From Halobacillus litoralis (lineage in GTDB: Bacteria > Bacillota > Bacilli > Bacillales > Halobacillaceae): a stretch of DNA of 64,000 bases. The position numbers and the translations under genes are program-made. Where the stretch lies: contig NZ_WMEW01000001.1 of NCBI RefSeq assembly GCF_009856355.1, positions 767,138 to 831,137 on the forward strand. The letters are read 5' to 3'. How positions within the stretch are numbered: the stretch's first letter is position 1; every line of letters begins with the position of its first letter. This document shows, piece by piece, positions 35,195 through 43,352 of this stretch. The notes beneath the pieces were generated by a model, which did no database searches, had not been told where the DNA came from, and worked only from the letters and a program-made list of their open reading frames with translations.

Positions 35195-36193
35195 ATGAAA
35201 GATAATTTTTGGCATGAGCTGCCCCGGCCGTTTTTCATTCTAGCGCCGATGGAAGCCGTGACAGATGTTGTGTTCCGTCATGTGGTGACGGAAGCGGCAC
35301 GACCTGATGTGTTTTTCACTGAGTTTACAAATACAGAAAGCTACTGCCATCCGAAAGGGAAGGACAGCGTGCGCGGCCGCCTGACGTTCACAGAGGATGA
35401 ACAGCCGATCGTCGCCCACATTTGGGGAGACAAACCTGAATACTTCCGCGAGATGAGTATCGGCATGGCGGAGATGGGCTACCGTGGGATTGATATCAAC
35501 ATGGGCTGCCCGGTTCAGAACGTAGCCGGAAATGGAAAAGGCTCCGGCCTGATCCGCCGTCCGGAAGTGGCGGCTGAACTTATTGATGCTGCGAAAGCCG
35601 GCGGACTGCCTGTCAGCGTGAAGACCCGTCTTGGCTACACGAACCTCGACGAATGGCGTCCATGGCTGAAGCACCTCTTGGAACAGGACATCGTCAACCT
35701 GTCCATCCACCTTCGTACGAAGAAGGAAATGAGTAACTTCGATGCCCACTGGGAGCTGATCCCTGATATTATGGCGCTTCGCGATGAAGTAGCCCCGAAC
35801 ACGCTGATCACGATCAACGGAGACATCCCTGACCGTCAAAAGGGACTGGAGCTCGTTGAAAAATACGGCGTCGACGGCATCATGATCGGACGCGGTGTGT
35901 TCCACAATCCTTTCTGCTTCGAAGTGGAAAAGAAGGAACACACAAGTGATGAACTGCTGGATCTTCTACGTCTGCAGCTGGATCTTCACGACAAGTACTC
36001 TGAAGAGCTGGAGCCGCGTCTATTCAAACCGCTCCGCCGCTTCTTCAAAATTTATGTGCGCGGATTCCGTGGAGCCGGTGAGCTGAGAAATCAGCTGATG
36101 GGCACCCATTCTACGGATGAAGTGCGTGCGCTGCTTGATGAGTTCGAGGAAAAAGGCGGCATAAAGGAAGAAGAAGGATTCACGATTTCTTAA
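35195..36193 (+). CDS. dus: tRNA-dihydrouridine synthase family protein
   Basis: A 332-residue FMN-dependent TIM-barrel enzyme that reduces uridines in the tRNA D-loop. Signature blocks are [44 protein letters not shown] (with catalytic Cys) and [11 protein letters not shown]. The variant [12 protein letters not shown] and the spacing resemble the DusC-like subgroup rather than the common Bacillus DusB. The ATG at 35195 is chosen for its conserved-looking N-terminus; the RBS is weak (AAAGGG, 14 nt). Monocistronic with its own terminator. Confidence 0.9.
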   Translation: MKDNFWHELPRPFFILAPMEAVTDVVFRHVVTEAARPDVFFTEFTNTESYCHPKGKDSVRGRLTFTEDEQPIVAHIWGDKPEYFREMSIGMAEMGYRGIDINMGCPVQNVAGNGKGSGLIRRPEVAAELIDAAKAGGLPVSVKTRLGYTNLDEWRPWLKHLLEQDIVNLSIHLRTKKEMSNFDAHWELIPDIMALRDEVAPNTLITINGDIPDRQKGLELVEKYGVDGIMIGRGVFHNPFCFEVEKKEHTSDELLDLLRLQLDLHDKYSEELEPRLFKPLRRFFKIYVRGFRGAGELRNQLMGTHSTDEVRALLDEFEEKGGIKEEEGFTIS

Positions 36194-36200
36194 TCAGACG

Positions 36201-36235
36201 AAAGAGGAGAGCCTACAGGTTCTCCTCTTTTTTTT
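36201..36235 (+). terminator. Terminator of dus
   Basis: AAAGAGGAGA/TCTCCTCTTT stem followed by a long T tract. Confidence 0.92.
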
Positions 36236-36263
36236 ATATTTGAATGGCTTAGTAAAGCGATGG

Positions 36264-36410
36264 TTATTTTATAGAGTCGCTGTGTTCCAGGAGGGATATA
36301 ATCCTCTTATTTTGTTCCACTTGAATGTCACTATTGATTTTTATTATGCGGACCCACCTTATTAGGAAAGCCAATACCAAAACAGGTAAAATAATCAATA
36401 TAGTCTGCAT
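36264..36410 (-). CDS. Small single-helix membrane protein (48 aa)
   Basis: ATG preceded by AGGAGG at 7 nt. An N-terminal helix (TILIILPVLVLAFLIRW) is followed by a short amphipathic tail (IKINSDIQVEQNKRIISLLE) that may be coiled-coil. Short but with a near-ideal RBS. Unknown function. Confidence 0.65.
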   Translation of the reverse strand: MQTILIILPVLVLAFLIRWVRIIKINSDIQVEQNKRIISLLEHSDSIK

Positions 36411-36549
36411 ACGTTATCCTCCTACATTTGTCCGTTCAATTAAGAAAAGGATAGTTATTGACCAACTATCCCCTCTATTTCAAACTTGATTCCCATATAT
36501 TTTTTGAGTTAATTTTCATTAGAGAACTATTCCAAACACTCTCCATGAG

Positions 36550-36729
36550 TCATGAATTCCCATAGTCGTTCCGTTCAAATAAATAATGGATGAACAACAC
36601 TCCTCCCAAGAATAATGGGAACCCGATTAATATGTAATATATATTCTTGGGGACTTCAAAAACACTCCCCAGATAACTGAATAAAAACATGTAAATAAAG
36701 ATAAAGGTAAACGTAAGAAAAGCTTTCAT
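36550..36729 (-). CDS. Small two-helix membrane protein (59 aa)
   Basis: ATG preceded by AAAAGGAG at 5 nt. Two hydrophobic segments (LTFTFIFIYMFLFSYLG and YYILIGFPLFLGGVLFIHYLF) with a short polar tail. Unknown function. One of several tiny membrane genes on the minus strand in this AT-rich stretch. Confidence 0.6.
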   Translation of the reverse strand: MKAFLTFTFIFIYMFLFSYLGSVFEVPKNIYYILIGFPLFLGGVLFIHYLFERNDYGNS

Positions 36730-36921
36730 AAGAACTCCTTTTGAACGGAAGTGTTCACTTAACAGGAATAACAGCTGACATTATTTCCTAGTCTTTTGCA
36801 GCTGATTTAATTTAAAAGACAAGATGAGGATATTAATGTTTGGTCTGTGATAAGTGAATGCTTAATGTTGAGTTCATCACTACTATGTTCCAAAATGATG
36901 AGCGCCGAACCTTTGAATTAT

Positions 36922-37089
36922 TTAGTCTTTGTCAACCAGCTCTGTAACAAGCTTATTTAAAAGAAAAACACATCTAAATAAACAACCAGCAATTATACCA
37001 AATGCAATAATCCCTCCGAATTGCGGGCCAGCCATCATTATCAACCAACCTAATACTCCAGCTAAAATTATAGAAATAAATAAAAACAA
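36922..37089 (-). CDS. Possible small membrane protein (55 aa)
   Basis: A TTG start with AAAGGA about 9 nt upstream. Two hydrophobic segments (FLFISIILAGVLGWLIMM and GIIAFGIIAGCLFRCVFLL) and a charged tail. Less certain than its neighbours because of the start codon. Confidence 0.45.
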   Translation of the reverse strand: MFLFISIILAGVLGWLIMMAGPQFGGIIAFGIIAGCLFRCVFLLNKLVTELVDKD

Positions 37090-37193
37090 ACCGACTCGGT
37101 CCTTTCTGCTTCACAAACCCCCATTCACTCGTAAGAAGGCTCTCACTTTAGTGATTTGTATACTTTTCGTGAAGACTCAAATGTAAGAAATTT

Positions 37194-37382
37194 TTACGAT
37201 TTTTCCCGACGCCCCCGCTTTTCTATAATAGGAAAAATAAAATACCAGGAAATAAAGCCTCCTATCGTTAATCCTATTACGATTGGCCACTCTATTTCCC
37301 CGTATATAAAGTACCCGAAGAGAATGGAAAAGATTGCAAAAACAAATGCAGCGAGCAAACCATCTTTTGTTCCTTTTTTCAT
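37194..37382 (-). CDS. Small two-helix membrane protein (62 aa)
   Basis: ATG preceded by GGAGG at 8 nt. Two helices (LLAAFVFAIFSILFGYFIYG and PIVIGLTIGGFISWYFIFPII) and a basic C-terminus (EKRGRREKS). Unknown function. It ends a run of four minus-strand micro-genes before the repeat-flanked bacteriocin segment. Confidence 0.65.
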   Translation of the reverse strand: MKKGTKDGLLAAFVFAIFSILFGYFIYGEIEWPIVIGLTIGGFISWYFIFPIIEKRGRREKS

Positions 37383-37419
37383 GTCGCAACCCTCCTTCTC
37401 CTGTTTATATTTGATAATA

Positions 37420-37583
37420 GGGGTATCATCAACTTTTTAACACATTACTCACGGTAAGCCTTTTATTTACAAATGATTTTGTAAAATAGCGTAGATGTCG
37501 CATTCTACGCTATTTTTAGATAGACAAACATCTATCGTAGTGGAGAAGGCTTATTTAGTGGTGAAAAATAGCTTAGCGTGAGT
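37420..37583. repeat. Direct repeat copy 1 with inverted-repeat ends
   Basis: About 164 bp matching 38870-39034 at roughly 90% by eye. Inside, ACTCACGGTAAGC (37447-37459) and GCTTAGCGTGAGT (37571-37583) are inverted repeats with one mismatch. A central hairpin AAAATAGCGTA/TACGCTATTTT lies at about 37484-37517. It resembles a non-coding MITE, or a duplicated terminator block left by tandem duplication. Homology extends 27 bp left of the inverted-repeat end, which argues against a simple MITE. Confidence 0.8.
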
Positions 37584-37607
37584 AAAAAAGGGAAAAATCT
37601 TCGTGTT

Positions 37608-37649
37608 AAAACCTTGAAATAGTATTGGCAAATACTTTTTCAAGGTTTT
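37608..37649. terminator. Hairpin terminator
   Basis: AAAACCTTGAAA/TTTCAAGGTTTT stem with an inner TAGTATT/AATACT extension. It overlaps the stop codon of the minus-strand 68-aa frame, which it could terminate. Confidence 0.75.
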
Positions 37650-37846
37650 CTATTCTTGTATACAAGTATTAATACTATAAAGGTAATTATAAATGTTTGT
37701 AGGCCTAGGCTTAGGTTCTCAAAGTTGGTTGTTGAGTTGTTTAAAGAACTATTAAACTGACTGATAATCCATTCAAACGTTATATTTAAAATAACTATTA
37801 GAGTTGCGACCAAAAAACTTGTAGCTGTAATTTGAATTTTTTTAAT
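37640..37846 (-). CDS. Possible two-helix membrane protein with ATT start, upstream of the bacteriocin gene
   Basis: A 68-codon frame with two clear hydrophobic segments (TSFLVATLIVILNITFEWII and LQTFIITFIVLILVY) around an Asn/Ser-rich loop, ending in KNRKP. No ATG, GTG or TTG lies at the start; an ATT at 37846 follows AAAGGG by 11 nt, and a stop lies two codons upstream. It is transcribed away from the bacteriocin gene and ends in a terminator. It could be an immunity-type membrane protein, but translation is unproven. Confidence 0.35.
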   Translation of the reverse strand: MKKIQITATSFLVATLIVILNITFEWIISQFNSSLNNSTTNFENLSLGLQTFIITFIVLILVYKNRKP

Positions 37847-37939
37847 GGCACATCATTCCCTTTTCTGTAATAATTTGTCATTTTATGCTGTTTTTATTGC
37901 ATGTTTTCAAACCAAATTATAACAAGAAAGGGAGAGTCT

Positions 37940-38698
37940 ATGAAATTCAAAATACTCTTGGTGCTTACTCTTTTCGTTTCGTCGTTGTCAATTGCTATCC
38001 CGAACTCTGCAAATGCCGTATCTAAGGTAGAAAAATTGAATAGTGATTGTCCTACGTGTAGTGAAAATGTTGAATCGAAGGGGAGCTTAAAAGACAAGAA
38101 AGAAGCATTGAAATTAGTTAAAAAGACAACTGGTACAAAATTAAAAAAAGACGTTCAAGAATACTTAATAAGAGTAGAAAAATCTACTACACAGAAAGTA
38201 GCGCTAGTACAGGTTCAACATGAGGTTGGTCAATATAAGCAGTATTACTTAGATTTAGAAGGCGAAGAGCTGTTATTCACTCGTAAGGCGAGTGTAACCA
38301 ATATCAATGATAATAAAGCCTCGTTTGTATTAGAGCAAGATGGTGAGAAAGTTATTGACGTGGTTATTAATAAGAAGAATAAAACGTTGGTAGATCAATC
38401 AACAAATGAAACTTTTAAAATCTCAGAGCTACAAAACCTTCAAAAACGGAGTACAACTAATTCATCTAAGCAATTATCTTTCAAAGGCCTTGTAACTACT
38501 CAAGATAGCAATTTGGAGAAATGTAAAGATTTGGTAACTGACTTGCTAGTATCCGGGGGCACAGCAGCATGTGCTGGGGCTTGTGCTGCAGTATTTAATG
38601 TTGCTGGAGTAATAGTATGTACTGCATTGTGCAGTTTTATTGAAACTCGTTTAGGAAAAGCTGGTTCTGACCAAATTTGCACACAGTTTTTCGGATAA
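37940..38698 (+). CDS. Secreted precursor with halocin C8-like bacteriocin domain
   Basis: A 252-residue precursor. The Sec signal peptide (residues 1-26) ends at NSANA. Residues 27-185 form a charged pro-region, with Cys37 and Cys40 near its start. The C-terminal domain (about 190-252) is small, glycine/alanine-rich and hydrophobic, with Cys195, 211, 215, 227, 231 and 247, the pattern of halocin C8-like bacteriocins (CAGACAAVFNVAGVIVCTALC). In halocin C8 the mature peptide is likewise the C-terminal part of a larger precursor whose N-terminal part gives immunity. AAAGGGAG precedes the ATG by 5 nt. No processing or export genes are adjacent. Confidence 0.78.
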   Translation: MKFKILLVLTLFVSSLSIAIPNSANAVSKVEKLNSDCPTCSENVESKGSLKDKKEALKLVKKTTGTKLKKDVQEYLIRVEKSTTQKVALVQVQHEVGQYKQYYLDLEGEELLFTRKASVTNINDNKASFVLEQDGEKVIDVVINKKNKTLVDQSTNETFKISELQNLQKRSTTNSSKQLSFKGLVTTQDSNLEKCKDLVTDLLVSGGTAACAGACAAVFNVAGVIVCTALCSFIETRLGKAGSDQICTQFFG

Positions 38699-38715
38699 TT
38701 TCATAAAAGCATGTG

Positions 38716-38752
38716 ATAAGATCCCCATAGAAAATTCTAAAGGGGATCTTAT
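38716..38752 (+). terminator. Terminator of the bacteriocin gene
   Basis: ATAAGATCCCC/GGGGATCTTAT stem starting 18 nt after the stop codon. Confidence 0.8.
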
Positions 38753-38869
38753 TATGTGTATCAATACACTATGCTTTCACTATTCTCCATTAAATGATAA
38801 AAGCTATACATATACCCAGAGAATTAAACTCCTAATATGTGATTACTGGCTCTCTGAGCCTTTTGAGAA

Positions 38870-39034
38870 GGGGTACCACCAACTTTTTAACACATTACTC
38901 ACGGTAAGCCTTTTATTTACAAATGATGTTGTAAAATAGCGTAGATGTCGCATTTTACGCTATTCTTATTTAGACAAACATCTATTATAGTGGAGGAAGA
39001 CTTATTTAGTGGTGAAAAATAGTTTAGCGTGAGT
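38870..39034. repeat. Direct repeat copy 2 with inverted-repeat ends
   Basis: Second copy of the 37420-37583 sequence in the same orientation, about 1.45 kb away. Its ends are ACTCACGGTAAGC (38897) and AGTTTAGCGTGAGT (to 39034). The two copies bracket the 68-aa frame and the bacteriocin gene. Confidence 0.8.
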
Positions 39035-39346
39035 TTTACGGTGAAATGTTGGTACTAACCCTAATAACCCTTGGTACTTAAAGGTTTTGGGTTTATATAT
39101 ATGGTTCATTCATACCCTCACTGCTGGGTAGAGCAGCATTTAAAACGGCCCCCTGCCCACCCATTCCCTTTTTGTGCATCAGTCTTTCTATACTTTCCTT
39201 GTCTTGGATTGATTCACTTCTTGTCTTTCCCTCCTACTTTTTCGGAGGATTGATCTTTTTGTCCTTTAAGTCCTTATATTTAATAAATCCTATCACTGGG
39301 ATAAGATTCTCCATCAACAGGCCCCCTTAAAGTCCTTAATTTCCTG

Positions 39347-39380
39347 CTGTTTCTATGATTTAATCCATTCATAGAAACAG
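39347..39380. repeat. Perfect 12-bp inverted repeat
   Basis: CTGTTTCTATGA and TCATAGAAACAG separated by 10 bp, without T tracts, in non-coding DNA. Function unknown. Confidence 0.6.
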
Positions 39381-39437
39381 AACTCAGCATCCCTCGAGAA
39401 TTGTTCCCGTCGATACATAACGACTCAAAACTGAGTT

Positions 39438-39659
39438 TTAATTTTCAAGCCTTTTCACTTCACTTTCCAGTCTCTCGACTTTTTGTTCTAAATCTTTATT
39501 AGGTTCAGTGATTCTTCTCCCTATAATGATCAAAAAACCAATTAGAGCAGCGAGTCCACCTACAAAAGCAACGACACCAAAGATCATAAGGTCTAAGATA
39601 ACTACCACTCCTAAAAATCGCTTTTTTACATATACGAATAAGTACAGATGCGGTTTCAT
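39438..39659 (-). CDS. Small membrane protein with C-terminal coiled coil
   Basis: A 73-residue protein: basic N-terminus, one long hydrophobic segment (LMIFGVVAFVGGLAALIGFLIII) and a charged heptad tail (DLEQKVERLESEVKRLEN). GAGGT lies 11 nt upstream of this ATG; an internal start near 39587 is possible but lacks an RBS. Unknown function. Confidence 0.55.
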   Translation of the reverse strand: MKPHLYLFVYVKKRFLGVVVILDLMIFGVVAFVGGLAALIGFLIIIGRRITEPNKDLEQKVERLESEVKRLEN

Positions 39660-39734
39660 ATCTGGCTGTTACCTCGAAAAGGAGTCTTCCACAAACCTGT
39701 CCATTTCCTGAAGACTCCGGTTAAACAACAAAGA

Positions 39735-39762
39735 AAAAAGAAGCCATGATGAGACTTCTTTT
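39735..39762 (-). terminator. Terminator of the DUF4177-like gene
   Basis: AGAAG..ATGATG..CTTCT stem with T-run on the minus strand. Confidence 0.6.
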
Positions 39763-39806
39763 CCACTGCTTTAATTGATTGACCGCTTTCCCCAAATCTT
39801 TCACAC

Positions 39807-39971
39807 TCATTTTTCTTCTTTTTTAAAATAAAAGACTGTTCCATTGACTCCAGCTAGTTCCCAACCATCCTTACCCAGTGAATTTAATTTTTCCTCCATC
39901 ACTTCACTGAATTTTTTATTTGCTTTCAGCTGCACTTGAATATCTTCTACTCTATACTCAAATTGCTTCAT
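39807..39971 (-). CDS. DUF4177-like small protein
   Basis: A 54-residue soluble protein. MKQFEYRVEDIQVQ at the start and LNSLGKDGWELAGVNG...FYFKK near the end match the DUF4177 pattern. The ATG at 39971 follows AGGAGG by 5 nt; the reading from 40001 is an artefact of upstream sequence. Role of the family unknown. Confidence 0.8.
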   Translation of the reverse strand: MKQFEYRVEDIQVQLKANKKFSEVMEEKLNSLGKDGWELAGVNGTVFYFKKEEK

Positions 39972-40052
39972 TTTTTTCCTCCTAATAAAACTACTAAACA
40001 ATGTTTATTTAAATCTCTATACGATTATGTTTAACAGTGGTTTCAATAAAGT

Positions 40053-40409
40053 CTACTCCAGAATTAGTTTTTCTGTTTGCTGCGGACTGCCCCATTGAAT
40101 TTCCACGCTGATAGGTTCGCCTGTTTCAGGCGTACAGCCTGAACATTGAGAAGATATCGTCACTGTTCTATTATCCAATTCTGCCCATGTTTGAACAGTT
40201 TCTCCCTCATTGATCGTAATTTTCAAGTCTTTCAATTCTTCCTCTTTCTTGTAATGGAACGTAAATTCCCCGTTTTCTGAATCAGGTCCGTTATCTGCTA
40301 TGTATTCTCCCTCCCAGCTGTTGGATTCACCTGACAACATGATAGTTTGGTTTGTACACCCAGCCATGACAAACGTCACGATAAACAAATAGAAAAATAA
40401 TTTCTTCAA
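40053..40409 (-). CDS. Small lipoprotein of unknown function
   Basis: A 118-residue lipoprotein with lipobox VMAGC after a hydrophobic signal peptide. The mature part is short and beta-rich, with a Cys-x2-Cys pair (SQCSGC). The start is a TTG at 40409 with GGAGG 8 nt upstream; an ATG at 40439 has no RBS. Followed on the same strand by small genes. Family not recognised. Confidence 0.65.
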   Translation of the reverse strand: MKKLFFYLFIVTFVMAGCTNQTIMLSGESNSWEGEYIADNGPDSENGEFTFHYKKEEELKDLKITINEGETVQTWAELDNRTVTISSQCSGCTPETGEPISVEIQWGSPQQTEKLILE

Positions 40410-40530
40410 GTTCTGTACCTCCATTGCTTTTACCGTCATTTACTATTGATGATTATGATTCAGCTAAGCTCTGTCCTGAAGCCTCTCCCAATGCCGTTTA
40501 AAAGATTCTTCATCCATCATACAAGTGAAG

Positions 40531-41037
40531 TCACCCTGATAAGTCTTCCTCATAAAGAACATGTCCCTCTTGATCGAGTGCCCTCACGGGTGGCGCGGTA
40601 TTCGGAGCATAAAAAATCCTCCCCATCCCCGTGTCATGCAGGGGGATTTGTGTATAGCCATCATCCGTTTCCACTTCAACGGAATCGATCTCCCTCCTGT
40701 TGACCATTCCATATAGAACATTGAAGGGATCCTCCTCAGGCAGCACGCGCCACCTGCTGTGCCTTGCGTACAATTCGTTCTCCGAGGCAGAAAAACCTGT
40801 GGAGCTCCTTAAGTCCCAGCCATGCCACTTCTTAACAAGGGCACTGACCTTGATATTTACTCCTTCCTGATCAGTAAGATACAAAACCATTTTCGCATCT
40901 CCAAAGTCTGTCACATCCACGACTTCCGTGACTTCCATAGACGAGCTGTGTCCAGCTTCAATCACGTCTTCCACAGATTGATGCTGACAACCCGTAAGCA
41001 GAATAAAAATAAAAGCTGATAATAGGGTGTGTTTCAA
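40531..41037 (-). CDS. Lipoprotein of unknown function
   Basis: A 168-residue lipoprotein with signal peptide and lipobox LLTGC. TTG start preceded by GGGAGG. The mature protein is acidic, with a block GMGRIFYAPNTAPPVRALDQEG near the C-terminus as in small Bacillus lipoproteins that carry a conserved carboxy-terminal beta element. No specific function recognised. Confidence 0.68.
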   Translation of the reverse strand: MKHTLLSAFIFILLTGCQHQSVEDVIEAGHSSSMEVTEVVDVTDFGDAKMVLYLTDQEGVNIKVSALVKKWHGWDLRSSTGFSASENELYARHSRWRVLPEEDPFNVLYGMVNRREIDSVEVETDDGYTQIPLHDTGMGRIFYAPNTAPPVRALDQEGHVLYEEDLSG

Positions 41038-41260
41038 ACGTCGTTACCTCCCTAATTCTTATGTATGAAAACTCCTTAAACCGTATCATCAAGATTTATA
41101 GGCGTGAAGGGGTGAAAAAGGAACTCAGCATGAGATCAATTCGTCTTATACATAGGAAGAGTAAGGAGGAAAAACACCGCCCTTCCATTGTTCAGAATCT
41201 GTCTCTGTCTACAAGACGCGAAATGGGCGGGGGCTTGCAAGGGTTGATTATACAAACAAA

Positions 41261-41286
41261 AAACAGCAGACATGGTCTGCTGTTTC
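41261..41286 (-). terminator. Terminator of the TRAP/pyrimidine-type operon
   Basis: AAACAGCAGAC/GTCTGCTGTTT stem followed on the minus strand by TTTTTTG, directly after the CapA-family gene. It marks the 3' end of the ten-gene operon. Confidence 0.9.
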
Positions 41287-41300
41287 AATATTCCTTTTAT

Positions 41301-42584
41301 TTACAATTGGACATAGCCTTTTCCATTTTCAATCATAATTTCTGTATGAAACTCTCTTGAAAGACGCTGAATCCTCTGCAGCACTTCTTCATTGCGGGAT
41401 AATTCCGGCCAGCCCTTCCGGTACCTCGGTTCATCAAATCCCAAATCGATCGGCTGCAGTTCAATTCCCGTTAAGCGGCCGCCTTCCCAACTCATACCGG
41501 CCATCACCGATTCCCATACAAAAGGGTTAACACCAAGCCCCTTCGTGCCGCCTGCGCTGCGTTTATCGAACCCATCAGCGGCTGAAGAATCAGCATCCAT
41601 CCTGTATTTTTCAAAGAAGTCGCGAGGCAGATGGGTTACAGAATCGTTCTGGAAGATGAAGTTACCAAGACTATAGAAAATAGGTTTCCCTTGATAGATT
41701 TCAATCCCGCGGACCACATGAGGACCATGTCCTACGATACAATGAGCCCCGGCATCAATTAAGTTTCGAGCGGCTTCTTTTATAAAATCGGCCGGCTTAT
41801 TTTTGTCCACTCCATCCATTTCATGAGAATGAAGGCTGACAATCACATAATCCGCCTGTCGTTCCGCTTCTTTCACAGTGCGGATGAGCCGCTCCATATC
41901 GGCCGGGTGGGGTCTGCGCTCGATGAAGGCCCTGTCCCCCTCCTTAAACGTCCGGCCCGCAAATGCAAATCTTCCGGCAGGATCAGGGGGCAGGAACCCC
42001 TCTTTTATATCAAGCTCCTTGGCAGCATCCAAATGAGTCCGGTTGGAGATGGAGACCAATGTTTCCATCTCCTCTTTAGAAATATGTATCATTTCTTCAT
42101 AACGGAGAGGATTGACCCCTGGTCTTCCTGGAATATAAGCATTCCCGTCACCCGCCCTCCAAAAATCCTGAAAGGTGGACGTAGCTCCAATCAGTGCTGC
42201 TCTGCCTTTTTCTGTTTCTATGTAACGTGGTTCTGATGCGGAGGCGAGCGATTGGCCTGCTCCCGCATGGACCATCTCCCTTGCGTCCAATTCTTCCTCT
42301 GTCCTCTTCAAGCCTCCATATAAATAATCCATCGTATGATTGTTGGCCCAGTTGTATAAATTAAACCCGTAATCTTTCAGATCATCCAAAACGGACGGGG
42401 AAGCCATGGCCCACGTCCCTCCACTCACAGGAGATGGGTATCCCTCTTTTTTATGCGTTGTGATTTCCAGATTTGTAAAACGCACGTCAGCATCTGCCAT
42501 CCACTGTCTCAACTCCGCAGCACGGGCATCCTTATCCGGGATCCGGCGGGCAATGAAACTGTCACCCGTCATGATCATCCTCAT
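41301..42584 (-). CDS. CapA-family metallophosphoesterase-like protein
   Basis: A 427-residue protein of the CapA/PgsA family (PGA_cap fold). Blocks are MTGDSFIARRI at the N-terminus, NLEI, NWANNHTMDYLYGGLKRTEEEL, VSLHSHEMDG and VGHGPHVVRGIEIYQGKPIFYSLGNFIF. It has no signal peptide, unlike the poly-gamma-glutamate synthesis protein CapA, so it is probably cytoplasmic. It is the last gene of the operon, 21 nt after the nitroreductase gene. Its role in the pathway is unknown; a hydrolase acting on a ring-opened intermediate is one possibility (inference). Confidence 0.85.
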   Translation of the reverse strand: MRMIMTGDSFIARRIPDKDARAAELRQWMADADVRFTNLEITTHKKEGYPSPVSGGTWAMASPSVLDDLKDYGFNLYNWANNHTMDYLYGGLKRTEEELDAREMVHAGAGQSLASASEPRYIETEKGRAALIGATSTFQDFWRAGDGNAYIPGRPGVNPLRYEEMIHISKEEMETLVSISNRTHLDAAKELDIKEGFLPPDPAGRFAFAGRTFKEGDRAFIERRPHPADMERLIRTVKEAERQADYVIVSLHSHEMDGVDKNKPADFIKEAARNLIDAGAHCIVGHGPHVVRGIEIYQGKPIFYSLGNFIFQNDSVTHLPRDFFEKYRMDADSSAADGFDKRSAGGTKGLGVNPFVWESVMAGMSWEGGRLTGIELQPIDLGFDEPRYRKGWPELSRNEEVLQRIQRLSREFHTEIMIENGKGYVQL

Positions 42585-42605
42585 GTCCTTTCCCCCTGTC
42601 AGCCA

Positions 42606-43352
42606 TCATTTTAGAGAAAACCCCTGCTTTTTGATGAAATCCGTCAACTCTGCTCTTCTTTTCTCCCCAAAATAATCCACCATACGCCTGCCCCAGCCTC
42701 TGGAGTTTTTGCCATTCGTTCTTTCCGCATAATAAGTGGATGTGATTTGTTCATATTCAAGTAACAGAGATTCTACTCCATCTGTCTGATAGAATTCCTC
42801 ATGATAGACGGCTTGTTTCACCATCCTGGGCTTCTGATTCGGCCACTGATCCGGGTACCCGATGCACATCCCCATCAGCGGTACTGTCCATTTCGGAAGG
42901 TTCAAAAGGGAGGATACTTGTTCGGCTTCATTACGAATCCCTCCGATCATTACCCCGCCAAGACCATAAGACCTGGCAGCGAGAAGAAAGTTTTCAGAGG
43001 CAAGTGCCGTATCCACAGCACCTACAAGCAGGTTTTCGATTTCATCCACCTCAAAAGGGGCCTCTTGTCGTTCACTAATCAGAGCGTGACGATAGAAATC
43101 CATAACAAAAACAAAGAAAATCGGGCATTGGCCGATGTACGACTGATCCCCACACAAGATCTGCAGCTTTTCTTTCATCTCTTGGCTTCGAATACCGATG
43201 ATGCTGTAGGCCTGTACGTTATGGGATGTGGGGGCCCAGCGTGCCGACTCAACCAAGTCATCGATAATATTCTGTGGCACCGCCGTATCCTTAAAACGCC
43301 TGATGGAGCGGTGGCTTTGCAGAAGAGAGCGGGCCCCCGGGTACTCCATCAC
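42606..43352 (-). CDS. Nitroreductase-family FMN oxidoreductase (NfrA/NfsA-like)
   Basis: A 248-residue flavoprotein. The FMN-binding start (SHRSIRRFKDTAVPQNIIDDLVESARWAPTSHNVQAYSI) and GLGGVMIGGIRNEAEQV, GMCIGYP are typical of NfsA/NfrA. These enzymes reduce nitro compounds, flavins or quinones with NAD(P)H. Its start overlaps the amidohydrolase stop by 4 nt. In the Rut pyrimidine pathway a nitroreductase-family protein (RutE) acts, but that is a different subfamily. A pathway role here is unproven. Confidence 0.88.
   Translation of the reverse strand: MMEYPGARSLLQSHRSIRRFKDTAVPQNIIDDLVESARWAPTSHNVQAYSIIGIRSQEMKEKLQILCGDQSYIGQCPIFFVFVMDFYRHALISERQEAPFEVDEIENLLVGAVDTALASENFLLAARSYGLGGVMIGGIRNEAEQVSSLLNLPKWTVPLMGMCIGYPDQWPNQKPRMVKQAVYHEEFYQTDGVESLLLEYEQITSTYYAERTNGKNSRGWGRRMVDYFGEKRRAELTDFIKKQGFSLK

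Larger units (their letters stand above)
38699..39437. other. Gene-free stretch after the bacteriocin gene
   Basis: It holds the bacteriocin terminator, repeat copy 2 and an inverted repeat at 39347-39380. A 26-codon minus-strand frame at 39234-39314 has a good AAGGGGG RBS (product MENLIPVIGFIKYKD...) but is too short to call. No other gene is supported. Confidence 0.5.

Noticed and set aside
39234..39314. 26-codon minus-strand frame with a good RBS
   Set aside because: Too short and without recognisable features to call as a gene.
41061..41360. Plus-strand frame of 99 codons between the lipoprotein and CapA genes
   Set aside because: No usable RBS, basic random-looking composition, and it runs through a terminator and into the 3' end of the CapA gene.
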